64,000 nucleotides of DNA from Acidimicrobiaceae bacterium (GTDB taxonomy: Bacteria; Actinomycetota; Acidimicrobiia; Acidimicrobiales; RAAP-2), in the NCBI GenBank assembly GCA_003155915.1, contig PMFA01000024.1:70194-134193 (forward strand), written 5' to 3'. Under the pieces are notes generated by a model. It made no database searches. It had not been told where the DNA came from and was given only the letters and a program-made list of their open reading frames with translations. Made by a program: the position numbers and the translations under genes. How positions within the stretch are numbered: position 1 is the first letter of the stretch; each line of letters begins with the position of its first letter. Shown piece after piece: positions 33,245 to 42,130 of this stretch.

Positions 33245-34174
33245 TTAGACCTTGGTCAGCCAACTCTCGTAGGCCGGTCGCGCACCGCGCACCGCCTGGA
33301 AGTACGTCGACTGGATCTCCATCGTTATCGGACCGGGCTTCCCGGCGCCGACCACGCGGTCATCGACCGAGTCGATCGGCACGACTTCGGCGGCCGTGCC
33401 AGTGAGGAAGGCCTCGTCGGCGAGGTAGAGGTCGTCACGACGCATGGCCTCGAAGCTCACGGCGTGACCGAGGTCCTTCGCGATCTTCACGATGCTCGAC
33501 TGGGTGATGCCGCGAAGCGCTCCGGCCTCGGACGGTGGCGGGCTGATGATCAGCCCGTCGCGCACGATGAACAGGTTCTCGCCAGTGCACTCGCTGACCA
33601 GTCCGTCGGTGCCGAGCATGATCGCCTCGTCGTAACCGGCCTTTACCGCCTCGAGCTTCGCCAAGCACGAGTTGACGTAGCTGCCGACGGTCTTGGACGC
33701 CGTCGGCATCGAGTTCGGGTGGTGGCGGGCCCAGGACGAGATCTTCATCCGCACGCCCTTTTCGAGGCTCTCGGCGCCGAGGTACGCGCCCCACGGCCAC
33801 ACCCCGATGACGACGTTGGTCGGTGCACCCATCGGATTCACGCCCATCTCGCCGTAACCGAGGTAGACGAGGGGTCGAATGTAGCAACCGTCGTTCATCT
33901 CGTTCACGCGCACGGTTTCGACGGCGGCGTCACATAGTTGATCGAGGGTGTAGGGCACGTCGATCATCAAGATCTTGCAGCTGCGCAGTAGCCGTTCCAT
34001 GTGCTCGCGCAAGCGGAAAATCGCCACGCCCCCCTGAGGCGTCTTGTAGGCGCGAATGCCCTCGAACGCGCCCATGCCGTAGTGCAGCGTGTGACTGAGT
34101 ACGTGCGTCGTCGCGTTCTCCCAGTCGACCAGCGCACCGTCCATCCAGATCTTCTTCGTGGGCGTTATGGGCAT
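33245..34174 (-). CDS. ilvE: branched-chain amino acid aminotransferase
   Basis: PLP fold-type IV transaminase for the last step of Leu, Ile and Val synthesis. Signatures: VLSHTLHYGMGAFEGIRAY, YIRPLVYLGYGEMGV, PLP lysine in ASKTVGSYVNSCLAKLEA, GYDEAIMLGTDGLVSECTGENLF and FLTGTAAEVVPI. At 309 aa it is the standard short class. The ATG follows the leuB stop directly (TAAATG), with GGAAGG about 8 bases upstream inside leuB, so the two are translationally coupled. Confidence 0.95.
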   Translation of the reverse strand: MPITPTKKIWMDGALVDWENATTHVLSHTLHYGMGAFEGIRAYKTPQGGVAIFRLREHMERLLRSCKILMIDVPYTLDQLCDAAVETVRVNEMNDGCYIRPLVYLGYGEMGVNPMGAPTNVVIGVWPWGAYLGAESLEKGVRMKISSWARHHPNSMPTASKTVGSYVNSCLAKLEAVKAGYDEAIMLGTDGLVSECTGENLFIVRDGLIISPPPSEAGALRGITQSSIVKIAKDLGHAVSFEAMRRDDLYLADEAFLTGTAAEVVPIDSVDDRVVGAGKPGPITMEIQSTYFQAVRGARPAYESWLTKV

Positions 34175-35197
34175 TTACAACCTTCCAATTAGATTTTTCG
34201 TGACGCCGTCCGTGCCGAGCGCAGCGACGTCACCATCAAAGTCTGCCACCGCTTGAGCAATACGCCGTGCGGCGTCCACTTCTTCCAGGTGCTCGAGCAT
34301 GAGAACGGCCGACGACACGGCGGCCAAGGGATTAGCCGTACCGGTGCCGACGATGTCGTGCGCCGCGCCGTGGACCGGTTCGAAGAGTGAGGCGCCGGTG
34401 CGCGCGGGGTTCAGATTGGCGCTCGCGGCGAAGCCGATACCGCCGGTGACCGCGCCGGCTAAGTCCGAAAGGATGTCGCCGAACAGATTGTCCGTCACGA
34501 TCACGCCGTAGCGCTGCGGGCTCTCGACGAGGTAGATGCACGCCGCGTCGACGTGGTTGTAGTCGACCGCGACGCTAGGGAACTCTGCGCCGACCTCGTT
34601 CACGACGCGCGACCAGAGGTCGCCGGCGAAAGTGAGCACGTTCGTCTTGTGCACGAGCGTCAGGCGCGGCGTTTGAAGCGACGAAGCCCGTTCGAAGGCG
34701 TAGCGCACGCAACGTTCGACGCCGAAGCGAGTGTTGACCGAACCCTGGGTCGCGACCTCGTGCGGTGTTCCGCGCCGGAGGATGCCACCCTCGCCGGCGT
34801 ACGGGCCCTCGGTGTTCTCGCGCACGATGGCGAACTCACATCCTTGTGCGATCGATCCGACGACACCGCGAAACGGGCGGTAGTTGATATAGAGGTCCAA
34901 CCCGAAGCGCATTCGAAGCAGCAGTCCGCGCTCGAGTACGCCCCCCGGAATCCGGGTGTCGCCGATGGCCGGTCCGACCGCACCGAGCATGATGGCGTCA
35001 TAGCCCCGAAGTTCCTCCAAGGTGGCGTCATCGAGAACGAAGCCGTCCTTCAGGTACCGGGCGGCGCCGAGTTCATACGTAGTAGTCGTGATGGCGACGC
35101 CGGCGGCCCGAACAACGTCGAGCGCCGCGGCGGTGACCTCGGGCCCGATGCCGTCGCCACCAATCACCGCCACGCGGTGGGTGCGTTCGTTGCTCAC
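34175..35197 (-). CDS. leuB: 3-isopropylmalate dehydrogenase
   Basis: NAD-dependent oxidative decarboxylation of 3-isopropylmalate in leucine synthesis. Motifs: [42 protein letters not shown]-type lysine ([14 protein letters not shown]), [14 protein letters not shown] (metal Asp residues) and [18 protein letters not shown]. 340 aa, normal. GTG start with AAGGAG 8 bases upstream. Coupled to ilvE and divergent from greA-leuC-leuD, so leucine genes flank one 117-bp intergenic region. Confidence 0.94.
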   Translation of the reverse strand: MSNERTHRVAVIGGDGIGPEVTAAALDVVRAAGVAITTTTYELGAARYLKDGFVLDDATLEELRGYDAIMLGAVGPAIGDTRIPGGVLERGLLLRMRFGLDLYINYRPFRGVVGSIAQGCEFAIVRENTEGPYAGEGGILRRGTPHEVATQGSVNTRFGVERCVRYAFERASSLQTPRLTLVHKTNVLTFAGDLWSRVVNEVGAEFPSVAVDYNHVDAACIYLVESPQRYGVIVTDNLFGDILSDLAGAVTGGIGFAASANLNPARTGASLFEPVHGAAHDIVGTGTANPLAAVSSAVLMLEHLEEVDAARRIAQAVADFDGDVAALGTDGVTKNLIGRL

Positions 35198-35314
35198 GGA
35201 CTGTCTCCTTCTTTGGTCTATTTTGCTCGCCCGCCCGTGTGCATCGCAAACCCGCCGGAGATCGAAGTAGGTCCCCTCACTAGAATTGCCAGGTCTTTAC
35301 TAAATGAGAAGGCT

Positions 35315-35791
35315 ATGGCCGCAGAAATCCACCGCATCACCCAAGAGACACTCGACAAGTTGCAAGCCGAGTATGACGAACTCACGACCGTGGGTCGCAC
35401 CGAGATCGCCCGGGTGATCGAGTCGGCTCGACTCCTCGGCGACCTCTCGGAGAATGGCGACTACCACGCCGCCAAAGACGCCCAAGGCAAGATGGAATCG
35501 CGCATTCGCCAGATCGACAACGTGATCCGTAATCACGAGATCGTTGAGCGCGACGAGCACTCCAACACGGTCGAACACGCCACCATCGTCCAAATCGTCT
35601 ACGAGGGCGACGGCGACGACGATCGACAGGAGTTCTTCATCGGGTCGATCGAAGAAAAGCCCGACGGCGTGCTCGTCGCCTCCCCCACGTCACCGTTGGG
35701 CAGCGCCTTGCTCGGACACTCCGTGGGCGATGAGGTCGAATACGAAGCGCCCTCCGGAGTTCTTCGCCTCAAGATCGTGGGAATTCGCTAA
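35315..35791 (+). CDS. greA: transcription elongation factor GreA
   Basis: Rescues backtracked RNA polymerase by stimulating transcript cleavage. It is 158 aa with an N-terminal coiled coil ending in the acidic tip (LLGDLSENGDYHAAKDAQG) and a C-terminal FKBP-like domain (SPLGSALLGHSVGDEVEYEAP). The start is the ATG at 35315 with AGAAGG just upstream; the 250 extra codons of the ORF-track entry are antisense to leuB. Its stop is immediately followed by the leuC start (TAAGTG), an unusual coupling of a transcription factor with leucine biosynthesis. Confidence 0.95.
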   Translation: MAAEIHRITQETLDKLQAEYDELTTVGRTEIARVIESARLLGDLSENGDYHAAKDAQGKMESRIRQIDNVIRNHEIVERDEHSNTVEHATIVQIVYEGDGDDDRQEFFIGSIEEKPDGVLVASPTSPLGSALLGHSVGDEVEYEAPSGVLRLKIVGIR

Positions 35792-37195
35792 GTGCCAACC
35801 GGCCGGACCCTCTTCGAGAAGATCTGGGAAGAACACGCCATCGAGGCGTTCGGTGAACCGACGCTGCTCTATATCGATCTGCACCTCGTGCACGAAGTGA
35901 CGAGTCCCCAGGCCTTCGAAAGTCTGCGACTGAACGGTCGAGGCGTGCGGCGACCTGAACGAACACTGGCGACGGCCGATCACAACGTGCCGACCGATCC
36001 AATCTCGACGCCGGTAAGCGACCCGGTGTCGCGCCGCCAGCTCGAGGCGCTCGAGGAGAACTGCGAAGAGTTCGGCATCACCGTCTTTCCGCGAGGTCAC
36101 GAGAATCAGGGAATCGTCCACGTCATCGGTCCGGAACTCGGCGTGACCCAGCCGGGCATGACCATCGTGTGTGGTGACTCGCACACCTCAACCCACGGCG
36201 CCTTCGGTGCCCTAGCTTTCGGCATCGGCACCAGCGAGGTCGAGCACGTGCTCGCCACGCAAACACTCCCCCAGCAAAAAGCTAAGTCCATGGCCGTCAC
36301 ACTCGAGGGCAACGTGCGTCCGGGCGTCTCGGCCAAGGACATCGCGCTCGCCATCGTCGGGACCCTCGGCACCGGCGGCGGCGCGGGCCACGTCATCGAG
36401 TATCGGGGTGAGGCGATACGTGACCTCTCCATGGAAGGTCGGATGACGGTCTGCAATATGAGCATCGAGGCCGGTGCGCGCGCCGGCCTCGTCGCCGTTG
36501 ACGACACGACGATCGAATACCTGCGAACGCGACCGAGCGTCCCCCAGGGCGACGAGTTCGAGACGGCCGCACAGCGTTGGCGAACCTTCGTGAGTGACGA
36601 CGACGCGAGGTTCGACTCCGAGATCGTCCTGCACGCCGAGGACATCGTTCCTTCGATCACGTGGGGCACGAACCCGGCCCAGGTCGTTTCCCTCGATGGC
36701 GTCATCCCGTCGCCCGAGGGGATGGACGATCCCGACGAGAAATCGACGACCGAGCGCTCCCTCGCCTATATGGGGCTCACACCGGGTACGCCCGTGCGAT
36801 CGATTCCGATCGACGTGGTCTTCATTGGTTCGTGCACGAATTCGCGTATTGAGGACCTGCGCGTGGCGGCTTCGCTTGCGCGGGGACGCCACGTCGCCGA
36901 GGGCGTTCGAGCACTCGTCGTTCCAGGCTCGCACCGCGTCAAACGACAGGCCGAAGACGAGGGGCTTAACGAGATCTTCCTCGACGCCGGTTTCGAATGG
37001 CGCGAACCAGGTTGCTCGATGTGTTTGGGCATGAACCCGGACCAACTCGGTGCCGAGATGCGCTGCGCGTCAACCTCGAATCGAAACTTCGAGGGCCGCC
37101 AGGGCCGCGGGGGCCGCACGCACCTCGTCTCTCCGGCGGTCGCCGCGGCGAGCGCGGTGATGGGTCGATTCGCTTCACCAGAAGAACTGTCGTGA
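35792..37195 (+). CDS. leuC: 3-isopropylmalate dehydratase large subunit
   Basis: [4Fe-4S] aconitase-family enzyme that isomerises 2- to 3-isopropylmalate with LeuD. Signatures: [40 protein letters not shown], cluster cysteines in [14 protein letters not shown] and [13 protein letters not shown], and [20 protein letters not shown]. 467 aa, normal. GTG start directly after the greA stop. The 3' end overlaps leuD by GTGA, so the two subunits are made together. Its cluster would depend on the SUF genes at 7-16 kb. Confidence 0.96.
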   Translation: MPTGRTLFEKIWEEHAIEAFGEPTLLYIDLHLVHEVTSPQAFESLRLNGRGVRRPERTLATADHNVPTDPISTPVSDPVSRRQLEALEENCEEFGITVFPRGHENQGIVHVIGPELGVTQPGMTIVCGDSHTSTHGAFGALAFGIGTSEVEHVLATQTLPQQKAKSMAVTLEGNVRPGVSAKDIALAIVGTLGTGGGAGHVIEYRGEAIRDLSMEGRMTVCNMSIEAGARAGLVAVDDTTIEYLRTRPSVPQGDEFETAAQRWRTFVSDDDARFDSEIVLHAEDIVPSITWGTNPAQVVSLDGVIPSPEGMDDPDEKSTTERSLAYMGLTPGTPVRSIPIDVVFIGSCTNSRIEDLRVAASLARGRHVAEGVRALVVPGSHRVKRQAEDEGLNEIFLDAGFEWREPGCSMCLGMNPDQLGAEMRCASTSNRNFEGRQGRGGRTHLVSPAVAAASAVMGRFASPEELS

Positions 37196-37809
37196 AGCCC
37201 GTTCGCGTCGTCGAGGGCCGCGCCGTTCCGCTCGAGCGCTCGGACGTCGACACCGACCAAATCATTCCCTCTGATTGGCTGAAACGTGTCGAGCGCACCG
37301 GATTCGGTCGAGGACTGTTCAGCGAGTGGCGCGACGACCCCAGTTTCGTTCTCAATCGACCGGACTTCGTGGGCGCGAGCGTCTTGATCGCGGGTCCGCG
37401 CTTCGGCATCGGATCCTCGCGCGAACACGCGGTCTGGGCCCTGATGGACTACGGATTCGAGGCCATCATCGCGCCCTCCTTCGGTGACATCTTCGTCAAC
37501 AACTCCTCGAAACAGGGTCTGGTCATCGTCGTACTGGGCCTCGCCGACGTCGATGAGTTGACGGCCCTCATCAAGGAAGATCCGACGCGACTCGTCGTGG
37601 TCGACGTCGATGCTCAACGCGTGGAAGTGCCGGAAGCCGGATTCCAACGACATTTCGAGATCGATCCCATGACACGTGAGCGCCTGATCAACGGGTGGGA
37701 TGACATCGGTCTCACGCTGCTGCGCGAACCAGCGATCACCGCCTTCGAAGCGACCGAACAGGCTCCGAGTCTTGAAGGTATCTTCGACGACGCAGGCCAC
37801 GTGCGCTAA
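37192..37809 (+). CDS. leuD: 3-isopropylmalate dehydratase small subunit
   Basis: Swivelling-domain subunit that completes the LeuCD active site. Signatures: [60 protein letters not shown]. About 205 aa from the GTG at 37192, overlapping the leuC stop by 4 bp; the upstream part of the ORF-track entry lies in leuC. Last leucine gene in this operon, 64 bp before the PLP decarboxylase gene. Confidence 0.95.
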   Translation: MKPVRVVEGRAVPLERSDVDTDQIIPSDWLKRVERTGFGRGLFSEWRDDPSFVLNRPDFVGASVLIAGPRFGIGSSREHAVWALMDYGFEAIIAPSFGDIFVNNSSKQGLVIVVLGLADVDELTALIKEDPTRLVVVDVDAQRVEVPEAGFQRHFEIDPMTRERLINGWDDIGLTLLREPAITAFEATEQAPSLEGIFDDAGHVR

Positions 37810-37873
37810 TCGCGTTCTTCGGCACCGCCGCAATTCCATCTACTCTCTTTTGAACCCACCGACAGGAGACGCC

Positions 37874-39253
37874 GTGAGCCGATTCCCCTACTACGACGAG
37901 TACGAAGTTCATCGCACCATGCCCGACGAGGGCACCCCGCGTGAGGAGATCCTCGCCATGATGGACGACATGGCGTCGCGCGAAAACGTCGTGTGGGAAG
38001 GCGGCCACTGTTCGGGCACGATGTACTGCGGCGATCACGACCACTACGACTTCTTGAACGAGGCGTTCTCGAACTTCTCGTACGTCAATACCCTGCAGCG
38101 CGACATGTGTCCGAGCGCCACCAAGTTCGAGGCCGAGATCATCGCCATGACGCTCGACATGCTCGGAGCCGGTGCGTTGACGGACAAGAATCCGGGCGGT
38201 CTCGTGACCTCGGGCGGCTCGGGGTCGATCGCCCATGCCGTGCTCGCCTATCGCGAGGCGAATCCGAGCATCACGCGCACGAACATGATCAAACCCGAGA
38301 CCGCGCACCCCGCCTTCGCCAAGGCCGGTCATCTCTTCGGCGTGGACATGAAGATCGCGCCGGTCGATCCGGTGACCCTCCAGGTCGACCTCGACTGGGT
38401 GCGCGCGAACATCGACGCGAATACCGTCGCGCTCATCGGTTCGGCGCCCAACTACGGCTACGGCACGGTCGATCCGATCACCGAGCTCGGCGCGCTCGCG
38501 CTGGAACGCGGGATCGGACTCCACGTCGACGGGTGCCTCGGCGGATTCCTCCTCCCCTTCGGCCGCGAGCTCGGCTACGACATTCCGGCGTTCGATTTCT
38601 CGGTGCCCGGCGTCACGACCATCTCAGCGGACACGCATAAGTACGGCTACGCATTGAAGGGCACGAGTGTGCTCGCCTTCGCCGACCAGTCCCTTCGCAA
38701 CTCGCAGTACTTCTACCTGACCGACTGGTCCGGCGGGAAGTACTGCTCGCCGGGGATGGACGGTTCACGCTCCGGCGGACTCCTGGCCGCCACGTGGGCC
38801 GCGATGGTCAGCCTCGGTCGAGCGGGCTACCTGCGTTACGCGAAGGCCATCTTCGAGACGTCGGCAGCGATGCAAGACGCCATTCGCCGCCACCCGTCGC
38901 TTCGAATCATGGGCACGCCGAGTTTCCTGTTCTCCTTCACCTCCGACGAGTTCGACATCTATCTGGTCAACGATTTCTTGCGATCCCGGGGGTGGCGGAT
39001 GAACGGCCAGCAGTACCCCAACGCGATCCACATGGCCGTCACCCGTCCCCAGACACAACCGGGCGTGGTGGAGCGATGGACGCTCGACCTCGCCGACGCC
39101 GTGGCGTACGCGAAGGAACACCGTGACGAACCGGCCAAGTCCGGCGCCATCTACGGTGGCGTCGCCGGAGGCATGAGCGCCGAGGCCGACGAATTCATCC
39201 GAGCCGTGATGGCCGACATGATGGACCAACAGGCCTCGATTCCTCCTGCATGA
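37874..39253 (+). CDS. sphingosine-1-phosphate lyase-like PLP-dependent decarboxylase
   Basis: Group II PLP carboxy-lyase/aldolase fold, 459 aa from the GTG at 37874 (AGGAG 6 bases upstream). Signatures: WEGGHCSGTMYCGDHDHYDFL, GGLVTSGGSGSIAHAVLAYRE, LHVDGCLGGFLLPF, the PLP lysine in SADTHKYGYALKGTSVLAF and YFYLTDWSGGKYCSPGMDGSR. The HKYGYALKG box and TDWxGGxYxSPxxxGSR are diagnostic of sphingosine-1-phosphate lyase, which cleaves a phosphorylated amino-alcohol to an aldehyde and phosphoethanolamine. It has no N-terminal membrane anchor. The bacterial substrate is unknown. It overlaps the kinase gene by ATGA. Confidence 0.85.
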   Translation: MSRFPYYDEYEVHRTMPDEGTPREEILAMMDDMASRENVVWEGGHCSGTMYCGDHDHYDFLNEAFSNFSYVNTLQRDMCPSATKFEAEIIAMTLDMLGAGALTDKNPGGLVTSGGSGSIAHAVLAYREANPSITRTNMIKPETAHPAFAKAGHLFGVDMKIAPVDPVTLQVDLDWVRANIDANTVALIGSAPNYGYGTVDPITELGALALERGIGLHVDGCLGGFLLPFGRELGYDIPAFDFSVPGVTTISADTHKYGYALKGTSVLAFADQSLRNSQYFYLTDWSGGKYCSPGMDGSRSGGLLAATWAAMVSLGRAGYLRYAKAIFETSAAMQDAIRRHPSLRIMGTPSFLFSFTSDEFDIYLVNDFLRSRGWRMNGQQYPNAIHMAVTRPQTQPGVVERWTLDLADAVAYAKEHRDEPAKSGAIYGGVAGGMSAEADEFIRAVMADMMDQQASIPPA

Positions 39254-40788
39254 GCGACGAACTCTGTCTCAGTATCGACTTGGGAACGGGCGGACCGAAG
39301 GTCGGACTCGTGAGCCTCGACGGCGAGGTTCTCGACCACGAACTCCACTCGGTGGAGACGACGTACACGAGTGACGGCGGCGCGACGCAGGATCCGGAAC
39401 TGTGGTGGACGCTCATCTGCGAATCGACGCGCCGGCTCCTGGGAAGAACGGGCGTCACCAAAGAGCGTGTCAAGGCCGTCGCCGTCACGGGTCAATTCGC
39501 CTCGACCGTACCGGTCGACGCCAACGGCGTACCGACCGGTCCCTGCCTGATGTGGCTCGACACGCGCGGACGAGAATTCGCGCGACGGGCCATCGGAGGA
39601 CCGATCGAGGGCTACAACCCGCGAAAGATCCTGCCCTTCGTGCGAAAGTCCGGGGGCGGACCCTCACCCTCCGGCGCCGACCCGACTGGACAGATCCTGT
39701 ATCTGATGAACCGCGAGCCCCAGATCATGAGCGCGACGCGCTGGATGATGGAACCGGTCGACTACCTCACGATGCGATTCACCGGCGTCGCGTCCGCGAC
39801 CCACGCCTCGCGCCTGGCCAGTTGGTTGACCGACAATCGGGTGCTCACCCGCTACGAGTACGACGAGCAACTCTTGAAAATCGTCGGAATCGACCCGCGA
39901 ACGCTTCCGCCGCTACAGCCAATCGGCAGCGCCGTCGCAACGGTCGCGCCCGCGGTGGCCGAAAACCTCGGGCTCGCCACCGACACCGTTGTGATCACGG
40001 GTGTTCCGGACCTGCACGCGGCGGCGATCGGTTCGGGTGGCACGGCAATGTTCGAAGCGCACGTCGCGCTTTCGACGACGTCGTGGATCAGCTGTCCGAT
40101 GCCCAAGAAGAAGACCGACGCCATCCACTCGATCGCCTCGATTCCGGGACTCACGAACGATTCGTATCTCATCATCGACAATCAAGAAACGGGGGCGAAG
40201 TCACTCGAGTGGTTGCGTGGTCTGCTGGCGGGCGCCGCAACGCCGATGCGATACGACGAGATGACCGCACTGGCCGGGACCTCCGCGCCGGGCGCGAATG
40301 GCGTGCTCTTCACGCCGTGGCTCGCCGGTGAACGATCGCCGATCGGCAACAAACACCTGCGCGGCGGCTTCACGAACCTCACGCTCACAACGACGACCGC
40401 CGATCTCGTTCGCGCGGTGCTCGAGGGGGTGGCCGCGAACAGTGCGTGGCTGCTCGGTTACGTCGAGAAGTTCGTCGGGCGTGAGCTGACGCCCCTGCGA
40501 CTACTCGGCGGCGGCGCTCAGTCGAGCGAGTGGTGCCAGATCTACGCCGATTCGCTCGGGCGCGACGTCGAACAGGTCCCTGAACCGATGGTCACCCAAC
40601 TTCGCGGTGCCGCGCTCTTGGCCGCCATCAACCTGGGACGACATCGTCTCGACGACGTCGCGGGCCTACGCCCTCGTGGTCGCACCTTTACGCCCAACGG
40701 CGACGTCGCGGAGCTTTACGGTCTCCGGCGTCAGCAGTTTCCGAGTCTCTACAACCGAGACAAGAAATGGTCGCGTCACGTCAGCTGA
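39250..40788 (+). CDS. FGGY family carbohydrate kinase
   Basis: 512-aa ATP-dependent sugar or polyol kinase. Signatures: SIDLGTGGPKVGLVSLDGEV, VTGQFASTVPVDANG, LMWLDTRGREFA, GVPDLHAAAIGSGG (DxxAA-type loop), FTPWLAGERSPIGNKHLRG and LLGGGAQSSEWCQIYADSLG. Xylulokinase-like, but the substrate loop is not specific enough for a call. ATG overlaps the S1P-lyase-like gene by 4 bp, so the kinase may prepare the phosphorylated substrate that the lyase cleaves (inference). Confidence 0.87.
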   Translation: MSDELCLSIDLGTGGPKVGLVSLDGEVLDHELHSVETTYTSDGGATQDPELWWTLICESTRRLLGRTGVTKERVKAVAVTGQFASTVPVDANGVPTGPCLMWLDTRGREFARRAIGGPIEGYNPRKILPFVRKSGGGPSPSGADPTGQILYLMNREPQIMSATRWMMEPVDYLTMRFTGVASATHASRLASWLTDNRVLTRYEYDEQLLKIVGIDPRTLPPLQPIGSAVATVAPAVAENLGLATDTVVITGVPDLHAAAIGSGGTAMFEAHVALSTTSWISCPMPKKKTDAIHSIASIPGLTNDSYLIIDNQETGAKSLEWLRGLLAGAATPMRYDEMTALAGTSAPGANGVLFTPWLAGERSPIGNKHLRGGFTNLTLTTTTADLVRAVLEGVAANSAWLLGYVEKFVGRELTPLRLLGGGAQSSEWCQIYADSLGRDVEQVPEPMVTQLRGAALLAAINLGRHRLDDVAGLRPRGRTFTPNGDVAELYGLRRQQFPSLYNRDKKWSRHVS

Positions 40789-40846
40789 GGCGTCGCGGTG
40801 ATCCGGCGAGGTTCGAGCATCGCTCGCCACTTGGTACGGTTCTCCC

Positions 40847-41410
40847 ATGCGATGTTCGTGGGCCGAAGGTGAAGAGATGCGCACCTACCACGACGAAGAG
40901 TGGGGCGTACCGCTTCACGACGACGCGAGACTCTTCGAACTGCTCACCCTCGAAGGAGCGCAGGCGGGGCTGAGTTGGTTGACGATACTGAAGCGCCGTC
41001 CCGGCTACGTGAAGGCCTTCAAGAAGTTCAATCCGAGGGCCGTGGCGGCCTTCAGCGCCGACGACGTCGAGCGGCTCTTAGGCGATGTCGACATCATTCG
41101 CCACCGCGGCAAGATCGAATCGACCATCAACAACGCCGGCGCAGTGCTCGCTCTTCAAAAACAAGGTTCGAGTCTCGATGAACTCCTGTGGTCCTTCGTC
41201 GACAACAAACCGTTGCAACGAGATTGGGCGCACGAACCAAACGTTCCCGCCTCGACGCGCGAGGCCACGCTCATGAGCAAAGAGTTGAAAAGGCGCGGCT
41301 TTCGCTTCGTCGGCCCCACGACCTGCTACTCACTCATGCAGGCCGCCGGACTCGTCAACGACCACAGTCCCAAATGTTTTCGTTACGCCGAAATCCGCCA
41401 ACTGGGCTAA
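40847..41410 (+). CDS. tag: DNA-3-methyladenine glycosylase I
   Basis: Base-excision repair of 3-methyladenine by a helix-hairpin-helix enzyme with a structural zinc. The zinc ligands are in RCSWAEGEEM, EMRTYHDEEWGVPLHDD and the C-terminal NDHSPKCFRY. The base pocket is LFELLTLEGAQAGLSWLTIL, and RGFRFVGPTTCYSLMQAAGLVNDH is the family signature. 187 aa, normal. ATG 40847 chosen. Convergent with an unrelated methyladenine glycosylase 23 bp away. Confidence 0.95.
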   Translation: MRCSWAEGEEMRTYHDEEWGVPLHDDARLFELLTLEGAQAGLSWLTILKRRPGYVKAFKKFNPRAVAAFSADDVERLLGDVDIIRHRGKIESTINNAGAVLALQKQGSSLDELLWSFVDNKPLQRDWAHEPNVPASTREATLMSKELKRRGFRFVGPTTCYSLMQAAGLVNDHSPKCFRYAEIRQLG

Positions 41411-41433
41411 CCGAGCGACCTTCGAGTTCATCC

Positions 41434-42054
41434 TTAACCATTGGTCGTCGAAAGGTTCGTCGGCAGTTTCGACACCGCTCCGTGACCATCCAGGAAGTAT
41501 CTCGAGGGACGATCGATTTCTCGGGTGATGCCGATGCGTTTCGACTGGCCCGTCGGCAGATCGCTCTTGTGTCGGCGAGTCCGATGGAACGTGAGATGTC
41601 GTCCTTCTGCTCGACAGCAATCCAGTCCGTTGTCGGCCCCCGTAATACCGAGTCCTCGCGTCAGATTGCCCGGACCGCGCAGCGCCACCGATTCGTCGCC
41701 GACGCCACCGGGCTTGGGAACAAGGAGTTCGGCACCACGAAGTAGCACCGCGGTGGCCGTGCCCTCGGGACCGGTCACGACATTCATGCACCAATGCACG
41801 CCGTAGATCAGATAGACGTAGAGGAAACCAGCCGGCCCGAACATGATGGCGCTGCGCTTCGTTGGACCACGAAAGGCGTGTGACGCCGGATCGTCGCTCC
41901 CGCCGTAGGCCTCGGTTTCGACGATGAGGGCGCGACGTTCCACATCATCGTCGTGTAGGACGAGCCACGATCCCACTAGGTCGTAGGCGACGGCATCGGG
42001 CGCTCGCTCGAAAAAGCGCCGATCAAGGGGCGCGGGGAGTTTCACGACGTTCAT
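41434..42054 (-). CDS. alkyladenine (3-methylpurine) DNA glycosylase, MPG/AAG family
   Basis: Removes alkylated purines, and often hypoxanthine, using a fold unrelated to Tag. Signatures: LVGSWLVL, ALIVETEAYGGSDDPASHAFRGPTKR (catalytic Glu), MFGPAGFLYVYLIYGVHWCMNVVTGPEG and RGPGNLTRGLGIT. 206 aa, normal for bacterial AAG. ATG start at 42054. Two structurally distinct enzymes for the same lesion lie tail to tail here. Confidence 0.94.
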   Translation of the reverse strand: MNVVKLPAPLDRRFFERAPDAVAYDLVGSWLVLHDDDVERRALIVETEAYGGSDDPASHAFRGPTKRSAIMFGPAGFLYVYLIYGVHWCMNVVTGPEGTATAVLLRGAELLVPKPGGVGDESVALRGPGNLTRGLGITGADNGLDCCRAEGRHLTFHRTRRHKSDLPTGQSKRIGITREIDRPSRYFLDGHGAVSKLPTNLSTTNG

Positions 42055-42130
42055 TCTTGCCCTTCACGCCACTCGAAGTCGCCCCTTGAACGTCGGACCT
42101 GACGTCGAAGAGCGATGACGGTGACAACGC

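Noticed and set aside
34553-35314. 254-codon upstream extension of the greA ORF
   Set aside because: It is antisense to leuB and has no homology pattern; GreA begins at the ATG at 35315.
40789-40846. GGTTCGA-containing stretch resembling a tRNA T-loop
   Set aside because: No matching acceptor, D or anticodon arms around it.
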